This document shows, piece after piece, positions 44,973 through 54,010 of a DNA stretch of 64,000 nucleotides; the stretch's first letter is position 1, and every line of letters starts with the position of its first letter. Source of the DNA: JACCXG01 sp963750935 (GTDB lineage: Bacteria > Acidobacteriota > Vicinamibacteria > Vicinamibacterales > 2-12-FULL-66-21). A program made the translations under genes and the position numbers. The notes below the pieces were generated by a model that searched no databases, was not told the origin of the DNA, and worked only from the letters and a program-made list of their open reading frames with translations. The stretch spans positions 70,959-134,958 of the forward strand of contig CAVVSR010000005.1 of assembly GCA_963750935.1 (NCBI GenBank), in the 5' to 3' direction.

Positions 44973-47618
44973 TTATTTCAGCGTGGCCAACCAGATGTCG
45001 GCCTGCCGCGAGCTGCGGAGCACATACACGGAACGCCCGTCGTGCGACACCGCACCCAGCATGAAATTCTCTCCGGGTCGCGAGAAGATGTCTCGAACCG
45101 CGCCCGTCTGCGCGTCTGCCACGGAGAGCACACCCAGCGCCTTGGAGAACATCATCCGGCGGCTGTCCGGAAGCCAGTACGGCTCGAACCTGGCGTCGGA
45201 CAGTCTCTTGAAAGATCGCGACTCGAGCGAGTACGCGACAACCGTCACCGGTTCGCCCCCCCGGGTTTCGACGCCGGCGAGCAGCCGCCCGTCAGGGGAC
45301 CACGCGGTCGCACGCCAGGCGGCGCCGGGTGGATTCGGCAAACGCTGAGGCGTCTGATCCTGCCATGGCTTACCCAGGTCGAACATCGACACGCCACGCT
45401 CCTCGACGATCTCGGTGAACACCATTTTCGAACCGTCAGGCGACCACACTGGGTAATGAGCGCCGCTTTGCCTGGTCAGTTGAGTCAGGCCGCTGCCATC
45501 CACGTTGATCGTCCATGCTTCCCAGCCGCCAGCTCGATTCGAATAGAACCCAATCCGCCTGCCATCTGGCGACCACCTGGGATAGCGATCGTTGGCCGCG
45601 TCATTCGTGAGCTGACGGAGTCCGGTGCCATCCGCTCTTGCGACGAACAGATCCTCCTGCGACCGGAATGACTGCAGCACGATCGACTGACCGTCTGGCG
45701 CAACATCAAGACCGCCCCAGGGCTGCGAACCGCTCGTCACCCAGTAGGGCTCTGGCAGGATCTTCTCGCTCGCGGGATCCATGGTGAGCCGCTGCACGTT
45801 CTGCTCGAGCTCGTAGGAGCAGTACGCGATGCGACTACCGTCGGCCGACACGCTGATGTGACCGACGAACCGGGAGGGCACGGTGATGGGCTCGGGCTGC
45901 CCGAGCGGCCGACCGGACCCTTCGTCGATCGGGACGCGCCAGAGATTCATGGTGCCGCCGCGGTTACTCGCAAAATAGAGGGACTTGCCGTCAGGTGCCC
46001 ACACCGGATTCCAGTCCAGCGCCGCATCGTCGGTCACCAGGACTGCATCGCCGCCTGCCGCGGCGATCGTGAGGATGTCCCGCTGCCGCTGCGCGCCGCG
46101 GGCCGCCCAGAACGCGATGCGCGATCCAGCGGGTGACCAGCTCGGCTGCACCGAATCCTCTGTGGCGATCTGCCGCTTCTCCCCACTGTCGATGTTCACG
46201 ATCCAGAGCCCGCTGCGAGGCCCCCGGCCGGCAGGGTTGAGCATCACGCTCTCGGTTGCGTAGACGACCTCCTTGCCGCTTGGCGACCACGCCGGGTTGT
46301 AGCCGCTGTCCGTCAACCGCCGCACCGACTCGCCGGTGCGTCCCATGACGAAGATGCCGCCGCCGTCGCGGTCGGACTGGAAGACGATTCGCTCGCCGTC
46401 GGACGAGAAGGCAGGCTGCCGATCGGCGGCCGTTGCGTCCTTCGTCAGATTGATTGCGGTCTGGCCGCCGACGCTCTGGAGGTAGATGTCCGAGTTGCCA
46501 GACGCGGCGTTTGTGTAGACGATCCACTTGCCGTCAGGCGACAGGCTTGGATACTCCTCGGCGCCGCTCTGGACCGTGAGCTGCGCGAACGTCGCAGACG
46601 TTGGTGCTGACGCTGGACGGCTGAAGCCAGGTCCGAAGCGGTACATCGCGAAAGCGGTGACCGCGGCGGCCGCCACCGCGGCGGCCGTGACGCCGAGCCA
46701 TGGGAGACTGGCGCGCTTTGCGGCGGGTGAAACCGCCATCGGAGCGCTGAGCGCGAGCTCGCCCGAATCCAGCGACTGCTTCAGCTCCTGCAGGTCGTTC
46801 CTGATGTCCTTGGCGCTCTGATAGCGCTCATCGGAATCCTTCATCAGGCAGCGCCGGATGATGCGCGCCAGATCGCGCGGCAGGGCGCGATTGATCTCCG
46901 TCACATTCCGCGGCGTGTCCTTGAGGATCGATGACAGCACGGAGACGCTCGTGTCGCCTTTGAACGGCCGCTCCCCGGTCGCCATCTCGTAGAGCACGAT
47001 GCCGAGCGAGAAGATGTCGGACCGATAGTCGATTTGCCTCCCTTCCGCCTGCTCGGGGGACATGTACGCGACCGTCCCGATGATCCGTCCTTCCCCGGTC
47101 AGCGACTGCGTCGGAAGAAAGGTCGCCGCGGAAGGCGAGGGCTGCTCTTCCTTCAACTTGGCGAGGCCGAAATCCAGCACCTTGAGCCGTCCGTCGTCCC
47201 CGACCATCACGTTCTGCGGCTTCAGATCGCGATGGGTGATGCCCCGGTGATGTGCGGCGCTGACCGCATCGGTCAGCGGAATCGCCAGCTTGAGCAAACG
47301 GTCGAGCGCCAGGCCGCCGACCGGAATCAGCATGGAGAGCGGCTTGCCCTCCACGATCTCCATCGTCAGGAAGTGCGTGGATCCGGAAAGCTCGACCGAG
47401 TAGATGGTGACGATGTTGGGGTGGTTGAGGGCGGCGACGGCCTGCGCCTCGCGCTCGAAGCGGTGGCGCCGCTCGTCATCCACGCCGAGCGGCGACGACA
47501 ACACCTTGAGCGCAACCTGACGGTGCAGTTTCTGATCCTCGGCGGCATACACCTCGCCCATTCCGCCGCTGCCGAGCTCGCGAACGATCCGGTAATGGCC
47601 GAGGGTCGTGCCGATCAT
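44973..47618 (-). CDS. Ser/Thr protein kinase with C-terminal PD40 propeller
   Basis: 881 residues. Kinase domain about 8-270: LGSGGMGEVYAA, VALKVLSS, THRDLKPQNVMV, LDFGLAKLKEE, VAYMSPEQAEGRQID, DIFSLGIVLYEMATG. A linker and membrane helix (LGVTAAAVAAAAVTAFAMY) precede a TolB-like propeller (YPSLSPDGKWIVYT, PAFSSDGERIVFQS, PRWSPDGRRIGFYS). ATG at 47618. Its 5' end adjoins the N-terminal relic of another kinase gene and its 3' end a PadR remnant, so it sits in a rearranged patch but looks intact itself. Confidence 0.92.
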   Translation of the reverse strand: MIGTTLGHYRIVRELGSGGMGEVYAAEDQKLHRQVALKVLSSPLGVDDERRHRFEREAQAVAALNHPNIVTIYSVELSGSTHFLTMEIVEGKPLSMLIPVGGLALDRLLKLAIPLTDAVSAAHHRGITHRDLKPQNVMVGDDGRLKVLDFGLAKLKEEQPSPSAATFLPTQSLTGEGRIIGTVAYMSPEQAEGRQIDYRSDIFSLGIVLYEMATGERPFKGDTSVSVLSSILKDTPRNVTEINRALPRDLARIIRRCLMKDSDERYQSAKDIRNDLQELKQSLDSGELALSAPMAVSPAAKRASLPWLGVTAAAVAAAAVTAFAMYRFGPGFSRPASAPTSATFAQLTVQSGAEEYPSLSPDGKWIVYTNAASGNSDIYLQSVGGQTAINLTKDATAADRQPAFSSDGERIVFQSDRDGGGIFVMGRTGESVRRLTDSGYNPAWSPSGKEVVYATESVMLNPAGRGPRSGLWIVNIDSGEKRQIATEDSVQPSWSPAGSRIAFWAARGAQRQRDILTIAAAGGDAVLVTDDAALDWNPVWAPDGKSLYFASNRGGTMNLWRVPIDEGSGRPLGQPEPITVPSRFVGHISVSADGSRIAYCSYELEQNVQRLTMDPASEKILPEPYWVTSGSQPWGGLDVAPDGQSIVLQSFRSQEDLFVARADGTGLRQLTNDAANDRYPRWSPDGRRIGFYSNRAGGWEAWTINVDGSGLTQLTRQSGAHYPVWSPDGSKMVFTEIVEERGVSMFDLGKPWQDQTPQRLPNPPGAAWRATAWSPDGRLLAGVETRGGEPVTVVAYSLESRSFKRLSDARFEPYWLPDSRRMMFSKALGVLSVADAQTGAVRDIFSRPGENFMLGAVSHDGRSVYVLRSSRQADIWLATLK

Positions 47619-47692
47619 CGATGGGTGTCAGGATTCTTCAGCGGCGAAACCACTTTGTACGGACCGACGCGGGTGCCAGCGGCGAGGCTCAT
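47615..47692 (-). pseudogene. Ser/Thr kinase 5' remnant
   Basis: MSLAAGTRVGPYKVVSPLK is the standard start of acidobacterial PD40 kinases up to the glycine loop. It then breaks into NPDTHR and a stop overlapping the start of the intact kinase at 47618. The relic suggests tandem kinase genes collapsed by deletion. Confidence 0.65.
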
Positions 47693-47709
47693 ATGTGGTT
47701 GTGCGCGGA

Positions 47710-48493
47710 TTATATGGTGGGACCGCGCTTCTGTACTCTCACGCTTTCCACCGGCAGGACTGGCAGCAGGGCGAACTCGAGATCGTCCAACGCCTGACCT
47801 TCCTTGAGCGCAATCCTGAACGCACCGTTGGTTTCGGTGACCTGCGCCACGGCCTCGAGGGCCGCCCTGTCCACCTGCTGGAGCAGCGCGCGACAGACCC
47901 ACATCTGCGGTGTGACCATCCGCAGGACGTTGCTGCACCATTCCAGGGACATCTTCGTCGCGTTCAAACCGCCGTCGTTCTGCAGGATTCCCCGGAACCA
48001 ATTCAAGACGCTGTGCTCTTCATACACGGTTCGATGGTAGTCGTCGGCGTGATCGAACAGTGGCTGCCAGGTGCACTGGCTGTGCCACGCCTGCAGCACA
48101 GGGTGCCGAGCCGCAAAATCGTCGAGGCGATCCTTCATGTCGCCGATCGATGTGCCCACATACGCTGTAGCAATCGTCGTGATTGAGGACCCAGGTGAAC
48201 ACGTGAACCGTGTTGACGACAGGCGCCCTGTCGAACGGCCGGCCGCGCATCCGGCTCAACGTGTCGGCCACTTGCTGCTCGTAATGCTCTCGCCACTGTT
48301 CCGGGTACTGTTCCATGCCGGCCTGCAGCCCGACGCCGGCGATCGGATAGTCGGCGTCCCTGGGAAAGATGGTGGCGAGAACGGTCTGATAATTACTGGC
48401 CGCGTCGAACAGCTTGTGCCACGTCTTGTCACGCTGAAATGCTGACAGGGGCAGAGTCTTTCGTGACTTGCCAACGTACGCCTTCGCGGTCAT
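47710..48493 (-). CDS. Protein of unknown function, C-terminal part (frame break)
   Basis: Two overlapping frames form one tract: MTAKAYVGKSRKTLPLSAFQ to VNTVHVFTWVLNHDDCY, then after a break near 48165 YVGTSIGDMKDRLDDFAARH to PVESVRVQKRGPTI. Upstream coding continues beyond 48493 (LDACRSWLEAWLRPLAEQTG). It is Trp/His-rich, globular and without membrane helices or a recognised motif. It is probably the C-terminal third of the gene that starts at 49949. Confidence 0.5.
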
Positions 48494-48593
48494 GCGTTTC
48501 TCGGCGTGGATCCTGACTTCCCCCGTCTGCTCCGCGAGAGGCCGCAGCCACGCTTCGAGCCAGGACCGGCACGCATCGAGGGTCGCCTGGCCC

Positions 48594-49328
48594 TCATCCC
48601 GGAGGATGGCCGCGTTCGACGCGATCGCGAAATGCGTCGAGCGTCCGGTCCGGGAGTATGGCCTTTTGCTTGTGCTGCAGTTCGTGCAGCATCACCAGTC
48701 CCCTTGGCTGGAGCGTGGCAAGGTCGCTCGTGTCGTAACCGGCCCTGGGGTTGAGACCGGAGACGACCGGCAGCCATGTCTGTTCGACCGCGGCCATCCG
48801 TGCCCGAGGCAGATCGTGCTGGAAGTCCGTCTGCGATGTTGGCCGCACGGAAACATCGATGTCCCATACGCCGGCGCGTGAGGGCACCAGATGCAACTGG
48901 AGAACCACGAGAATCTGCGTCGGCCGCCCAGGCGCTTTCGTGGGAATGTCCAGTGTCGGAAATCGGGCGGTGAACGTTTGCGATCCTGAAGAGCCCGATG
49001 GGCCCTGCGTGACCTCGAAGTGTTTCGACTCGAGCAGGGCTTCGGCGCTGGCTCCCGTGTCTCGCGGTGCGGTCTCGAGCGGGCCAACGATCTGCCCGTT
49101 GTGGAACTTGGATCCCTCCATGTAGCCGCGTGCGATCGCCAGGCCGTCGGGCCCAGTGACCTGAATGGCGAGCGTTCCCTCGTTGAAGCCAGCGCCTTCG
49201 CTGAGCATCAGCCACGTGACAAGCGTTTCTTCGCCAATCGGCACCGGCCAGCTCGCCGGATAGACCAGCAGCATGCGCGAGTTGTCGGGATCGAAATAGT
49301 TGCGCAGGGCAATCTGCCCCTCTGGCAC
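48594..49328 (-). CDS. Protein of unknown function, middle part
   Basis: 244 codons from a GTG (PEGQIALRNYFDPDNS); the frame is homologous-looking further upstream (KRREALTHHLHFIKQP). Beta-rich: MLLVYPASWPVPIGEE, ILVVLQLHLVPSRAGVWDID, LVMLHELQHKQKAILPD. HELQH is reminiscent of a zinc-protease helix but the protein is not otherwise recognisable as one. A frame change near 48610 leads into NAAILRDEGQATLDACRSW and the downstream part. Confidence 0.45.
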   Translation of the reverse strand: MPEGQIALRNYFDPDNSRMLLVYPASWPVPIGEETLVTWLMLSEGAGFNEGTLAIQVTGPDGLAIARGYMEGSKFHNGQIVGPLETAPRDTGASAEALLESKHFEVTQGPSGSSGSQTFTARFPTLDIPTKAPGRPTQILVVLQLHLVPSRAGVWDIDVSVRPTSQTDFQHDLPRARMAAVEQTWLPVVSGLNPRAGYDTSDLATLQPRGLVMLHELQHKQKAILPDRTLDAFRDRVERGHPPG

Positions 49329-49390
49329 GACGCCGGGGGCGGACGGTTGCTTGATGAAGTGCAGGTGATGAGTCAGGGCCTCTCGTCTTT

Positions 49391-49949
49391 TCAGCGAAGG
49401 TCCTGGTAGTGAAGCTGCGACTGCCCGCCCGTCAGGCCGATCAGACGCGACAGCCCGGCGACCGCATCATCGGCAAAGGCAGAATTCGTCGCGATGGCCT
49501 GCGCGATGCCTTCGGCAGTCAGCGGCTTGCCGAACGCCTTGCTCCATTGGTTCGCCCGGGATGCGCGGCTCAGAATCTTCAACGGGCCGCTGTACCTGTT
49601 CAGGGTCCGTCAAGACGAGGTCGACCTGCTTGCCGGCGTTGAACAGCACGACCTCGAACGTGTCGCTGTCGTAGAGGCTGGTACACACAGCCGCCGTCTT
49701 GAAGATCTTCGACGCCGCCAGCGCCAGGTCTTTCAGTTCGCCGGTATCGAGCGTGGCGTTATCGCTGTCATACACGGACAGAAACCCGTCGCCCTCTTTG
49801 CGAAGCAGGATCACATGCTTGCCGCCTTCCGGCGGTGCCGTCTTCGCCCGTTCGAAGCCGAGCGTGGCGTAGGCACGGACGATGCCCGCGATGGCGTCAG
49901 GGGTCGCGCCGGTCAGGGCGATATGGGCACTGGCACACGTGTTTCCCAT
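49391..49949 (-). CDS. Protein of unknown function, N-terminal part (frame break)
   Basis: Begins MGNTCASAHIALTGATPDA at 49949; GFERAKTAPPEGGKHVILL, FLSVYDSDNATLDTGEL and FEVVLFNAGKQVDLVLTD follow. A break near 49600 leads to LKILSRASRANQWSKAFG and SRLIGLTGGQSQLHYQDLR (stop 49391). A further shift would join the middle part. The N terminus looks like a single-domain beta-alpha protein; no family recognised. It is divergent from a kinase gene 122 bp away. Confidence 0.45.
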
Positions 49950-50071
49950 AGACGGTTCTCTGGTGAGGCCTGGATAAGGATACGCGGAGGCCGATGGCCT
50001 GGACGAAGCTCGCCTGCAGGGCGAGCGAAGTGTCTGGGGTGGGAGAGCAACCGCGGTCCATAATCGCTCCG

Positions 50072-52750
50072 ATGCCGCTCTCCGCCGGCGATCGGCTCGG
50101 CCCGTACGAGATTCTCGAACCACTCGGCGCAGGTGGCATGGGCGAGGTGTATCGCGCGCGAGACGCGCGCCTGGAACGCACCGTCGCCATCAAGATCCTC
50201 TCCAGCCACCTGGCGTCGAACCAGCAGGCGCTCGAGCGCTTCCGACGGGAGGCACGCGCCGCATCCGCCCTCAATCATCCGCACATCTGCACGATCTTCG
50301 ACGTCGGCGTGGATCCACCTTATCTCGCGATGGAGCTCCTCGAAGGCGAGACGCTGCAGCAGCGGCTCGGGAGGGGCGCGCTGGATCTTCCCGCGGCCGT
50401 AGACATCGCGCTTGCGCTGGCCGATGCCCTCGATGCCGCGCACACTAAGGGCGTCGTCCACCGCGACATCAAGCCGGCCAACATCTTCCTCACGCCGCAT
50501 GGTCCGAAAGTCCTCGATTTCGGGCTCGCGAAGTCCGCGACCGCTGCCAACGCCGACGGGATGCCAGTTGCCGTGACCAGGTCGGCAGAGGCCCTTCTGA
50601 CCGATGTTGGCGTCACGCTTGGAACGATCGCGTACATGTCGCCGGAACAGCTTCGCGGCCTCGACGTCGATCCGCGGACCGACCTGTTCTCTCTGGGGCT
50701 TGTCCTGCACGAGATCGTCACCGGGATGCCGGCGTTTGGCGGGGCGACAACGGCGGAGATTTCCGGAGCGATCCTCCACAAAGAGCCGCCAGGACTGCGT
50801 TCGGTGCGCGGCGATGCACCAGAGCGGCTCGAGCAGATCGTCGCCAAGACACTCGAGAAGAATCGCGACGAGCGCTACCAGACGGCCGCAGATCTTCGCG
50901 CGGATTTACGACGGTTGAAGCGCGACATGGAGTCGCGACCGGCGCCGGTGCACGACGAGATACCTTCCGCCAGTGGCGCCGATCGACTGGCAGCGGCTGG
51001 TGTCAGCCATGCGCCGACCCGCCTCATCGGACGCTGGACCATCGGTGTGACGCTGCTCGTCGTCGGCGTGGTGGCCGGCGGCGTCTACTTGCTGAACCAG
51101 CGCGCCCGAACATCGCCGCCGGCGAGCGCTTCGCCGACGCTGCAGGATCTGAGGATCGAACAGCTCACGACCAGCGGCAGGGCGCACGGGCCCGCGATTT
51201 CCCCCGACGGACGATACGTCGCATACATCCAGCTCGACGGGTCGGACTACAGTCTCTGGATTCGACAGACGGCCACCAGCAGTAACGCCGCGATCGTTCC
51301 GGCGCAACCTGGCGTGTCGATCCTGGCGGCCACCGTCACGCCCGATGGCAATTTCGTCGACTTCATCCGGGGCAGCGCGCCGGAGTTGCCGCTGTGGCGT
51401 GTGCCGTTTCTCGGCGGAGTGCCGCGGAAGATCCTCGACGGGGTGTGGAGCCCGGTCGGCTGGTCGCCCGATGGGCGTCAGATGGCCTTCATCCGTCTCA
51501 CGGCGCAGGGAGGGTCGGTCATCGTCGCGGACGCGGAGGGCACGCACGAGCGCGACGTCAGCTCCCGCCGCCCGCCCGCCATGTTCTCCGCGGTCGTGTC
51601 GTCAGCAGACAGGACGGCGCCGGCATGGTCCCCGGACGGCCGCAGGATCGCCGTTCGCGGCGCCGAATCGGACTCGGAAGGATCGTCCATCGAGCAGATC
51701 GTGGTGATTGACGCGGTGACCGGTGCGGCCCAGGCGATTCCGCTGCCGCGAAGAGGGGACGGCGGGGTCGCATGGCTGGACGACGCGTCGCTCGTCGCGA
51801 CGATTGAGGGGCAGTTGTGGCGCGTGTCCTTGCCGCAGGGCCAGCCGACCCGGATCACGAATGACCTGCTGCACTACAGGCACCTCAGTCTCACGGCGGA
51901 TCGCAGCGCGCTGGTCACGGCGCGGGCCGATCGCCGGGCGGCGGTGTGGGTGGGAGACGCCGCCGGTTCGAGCGGTACCGACATCGTCGAGCTCGGCCCC
52001 GGCGTCGGCGACACGCTGTCGTGGGCCGGAGAGCGACTGCTCTATACGAACCGGGGCGGCATCTGGGCGATCACACCGGGCGCCGGTCCGGGCGCGGAGC
52101 TCGTACGCCGTGGCGCCTCACCCGCGGCGAACGCTGATGGCCAGGTGATCCTGTTCCGGCGCGACGAGCCTGGCGAGCAGGGAGGCACCTGGAAGGCGGA
52201 TGCGGAAGGGCGCGACGCGTTTCGGCTCTCGATCGAAGCGTCGCCAGCCGTGGTCGCTCCCGACGGACGAACCGCGCTGATCATGTCGACCCGTGGCGGC
52301 CCTCAGTCCCTGTGGCTCTCGAGCCTCGACGGCGGAGCGCCGACGCACATCGTGCAGGAGTTCGTCGCTGGCCGGGCGTTCGACATCTCGCCGGACGGGA
52401 CGATGCTGGTGTACATCGCTCCAGCCCGAACGGTCCGGCACCAGGACCGCAGCCTCGCGACAGCCGTCACCTGCCGCCTGCCCGATTGCTCGGATCCGCG
52501 GACCGTCACCATGCCGCCGCGCCGGGGCGGGCGCGTCAGGTGGACGCCGGACGGACGCGGGCTCGTGTTCATCGGGCCTAGTAACGTCAATCTCATCGTT
52601 CAGCCAGTCGACGGGGCCCGGCCGTATCCGCTCACCCGATTCACCGATCGCGTGATCGACGACTTTGCCTTCTCGGCGGATGGCAAACGCCTGGCGGTCT
52701 CCCGGTCCGTCACGTCGACCGACATAGTTCTATTCAAGGGATTCAAGTAA
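50072..52750 (+). CDS. Ser/Thr protein kinase with C-terminal PD40 propeller
   Basis: 892 residues from MPLSAGDRLGPYEILEP; an upstream ATG (49994) adds a non-conserved leader. Kinase domain: LGAGGMGEVYRA, VAIKILSSH, VHRDIKPANIFL, LDFGLAKSA, IAYMSPEQLRGLDVD, DLFSLGLVLHEIVTG. A membrane helix (WTIGVTLLVVGVVAGGVYLL) near residue 330 is followed by a propeller (GPAISPDGRYVAYIQLDG, GWSPDGRQMAFIRL, FDISPDGTMLVYI). Divergent from the unknown gene at 47.7-49.9 kb. Confidence 0.92.
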   Translation: MPLSAGDRLGPYEILEPLGAGGMGEVYRARDARLERTVAIKILSSHLASNQQALERFRREARAASALNHPHICTIFDVGVDPPYLAMELLEGETLQQRLGRGALDLPAAVDIALALADALDAAHTKGVVHRDIKPANIFLTPHGPKVLDFGLAKSATAANADGMPVAVTRSAEALLTDVGVTLGTIAYMSPEQLRGLDVDPRTDLFSLGLVLHEIVTGMPAFGGATTAEISGAILHKEPPGLRSVRGDAPERLEQIVAKTLEKNRDERYQTAADLRADLRRLKRDMESRPAPVHDEIPSASGADRLAAAGVSHAPTRLIGRWTIGVTLLVVGVVAGGVYLLNQRARTSPPASASPTLQDLRIEQLTTSGRAHGPAISPDGRYVAYIQLDGSDYSLWIRQTATSSNAAIVPAQPGVSILAATVTPDGNFVDFIRGSAPELPLWRVPFLGGVPRKILDGVWSPVGWSPDGRQMAFIRLTAQGGSVIVADAEGTHERDVSSRRPPAMFSAVVSSADRTAPAWSPDGRRIAVRGAESDSEGSSIEQIVVIDAVTGAAQAIPLPRRGDGGVAWLDDASLVATIEGQLWRVSLPQGQPTRITNDLLHYRHLSLTADRSALVTARADRRAAVWVGDAAGSSGTDIVELGPGVGDTLSWAGERLLYTNRGGIWAITPGAGPGAELVRRGASPAANADGQVILFRRDEPGEQGGTWKADAEGRDAFRLSIEASPAVVAPDGRTALIMSTRGGPQSLWLSSLDGGAPTHIVQEFVAGRAFDISPDGTMLVYIAPARTVRHQDRSLATAVTCRLPDCSDPRTVTMPPRRGGRVRWTPDGRGLVFIGPSNVNLIVQPVDGARPYPLTRFTDRVIDDFAFSADGKRLAVSRSVTSTDIVLFKGFK

Positions 52751-52833
52751 CGCGGACGGAATTACTCTATACGGCAGCACGCTGACGGTTGGGGCATGAC
52801 CCTGGCGTCTGACAGAAGAAAACGGAGCGCGGC

Positions 52834-53802
52834 ATGACACGCATGCGAATCGTCGTCCTGGCAGGCACGTGCGCGCTGCTGGCGGGAACCATCTCCGCGA
52901 CGTCCGTCGAACAGGCGGCGGTCCGCATCACGAAGGACCCGCAGGGCTACTGGTTCACCGACGGCGACACGAAGGTGCTGTTCTATCAGGCCGAGCGCAA
53001 GGCGCTGCCCGATGGTGCGGCCGCCCGGTCGAACTACTTCCATCCTCTCTACGACCTCGACGGCCAGGTCCTCACCGAGGATTTCCCGAAGGATCACATC
53101 CACCATCGCGGCATCTTCTGGGCGTGGCACCAGGTCCGGATCAACGGTAAGAGCGTCCAGGACCAGTGGGTGAACCGCGACTCGTTCTGGACGATCCAGG
53201 ACGCCCGGATCGATACCGATTCCAGCTCCGCCTCGCTTGCGCTGCGCGTCGTCTGGGAATCGCCGCTGTTCACCGATGCCGGCGGCCAGCGCCGGCCGTT
53301 CGTCGAGGAGCGGAGCGTCACGCGCGTGCACCGGGCCGAGGGCGCGATCCGCAAGATCGACTTCCACCAGCGGCTCACCGCGCTGGTCGATGGCGTCGAG
53401 ATCGGCGGATCGGAAGACGCCAAGGGTTACGGCGGCTTCTCGTTCCGCGTCGTGATGCCCCCCGACATCCGGTTCACCGGCGCGCAGGGCACTGTCACGC
53501 CGATTGAGAACGCGGTCAGTCCGAGCCCGTGGATGGATGTGTCGGGGAGTTATGGGACGTCGGCCAGGAGCGGCCTGACGGTCCTGACGCATCCGAGCAC
53601 CACAGGATTCCCGCAGCCGTGGATCCTCCGCGCGCGCGCCAGCATGCAGAACGCCGTCTATCCTGGCCGGCAGCCAGTGGCCATCCCGCGCGACCGCCCG
53701 GTGATCCTGCGCTATCGGATTGTGCTGCATCGCGGTGAGCTCGCGCCTGCCGACATCGAACGTCTGCAGGCGGCATACGCCAGCGAGCGCATCGAGCAGT
53801 GA
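52834..53802 (+). CDS. DUF6807/PmoA-type secreted protein
   Basis: 322 residues with signal peptide (IVVLAGTCALLAGTISA). Family features are VLFYQAERKALPDGAAARSN, YFHPLYDLDGQVLTEDFPKD, then HIHHRGIFWAWHQVRIN with the conserved His cluster, FRVVMPPDIRFTGAQG and SGLTVLTHPS. Proteins of this family occur beside Gfo/Idh/MocA and DUF1080 genes in polysaccharide-rich environments; their reaction is not established. A TonB-dependent receptor gene follows after two hairpins. Confidence 0.82.
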   Translation: MTRMRIVVLAGTCALLAGTISATSVEQAAVRITKDPQGYWFTDGDTKVLFYQAERKALPDGAAARSNYFHPLYDLDGQVLTEDFPKDHIHHRGIFWAWHQVRINGKSVQDQWVNRDSFWTIQDARIDTDSSSASLALRVVWESPLFTDAGGQRRPFVEERSVTRVHRAEGAIRKIDFHQRLTALVDGVEIGGSEDAKGYGGFSFRVVMPPDIRFTGAQGTVTPIENAVSPSPWMDVSGSYGTSARSGLTVLTHPSTTGFPQPWILRARASMQNAVYPGRQPVAIPRDRPVILRYRIVLHRGELAPADIERLQAAYASERIEQ

Positions 53803-53854
53803 GCGGCACGTCGACGAGCTTCGCCTGGCACATCGCTTGAAGTCCCGTCTGCCT

Positions 53855-53904
53855 CCCCGGTAGAGCGGGGCACTTCCCGAGAACGCGAAAGGAGGGGTTC
53901 TCGG
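53855..53904 (+). terminator. Twin hairpins between DUF6807 and receptor genes
   Basis: CCCCG/CGGGG (53855-53859 and 53866-53870, 6-nt loop) and CCGAGAAC/GTTCTCGG (53877-53884 and 53897-53904, 12-nt loop). No U-tract follows, so Rho-independent termination is uncertain; they could also be leader structures of the receptor mRNA. Confidence 0.4.
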
Positions 53905-54010
53905 CCAGCGATACTTCCCGATTTCTCGTCATTCGTCGCTGGTACCGGACCGTTCGGGCTCAGCCGATTCTGCGGCTGTTGAGGCAGCTCATTCCCGGAA
54001 GAGGTGTCTG

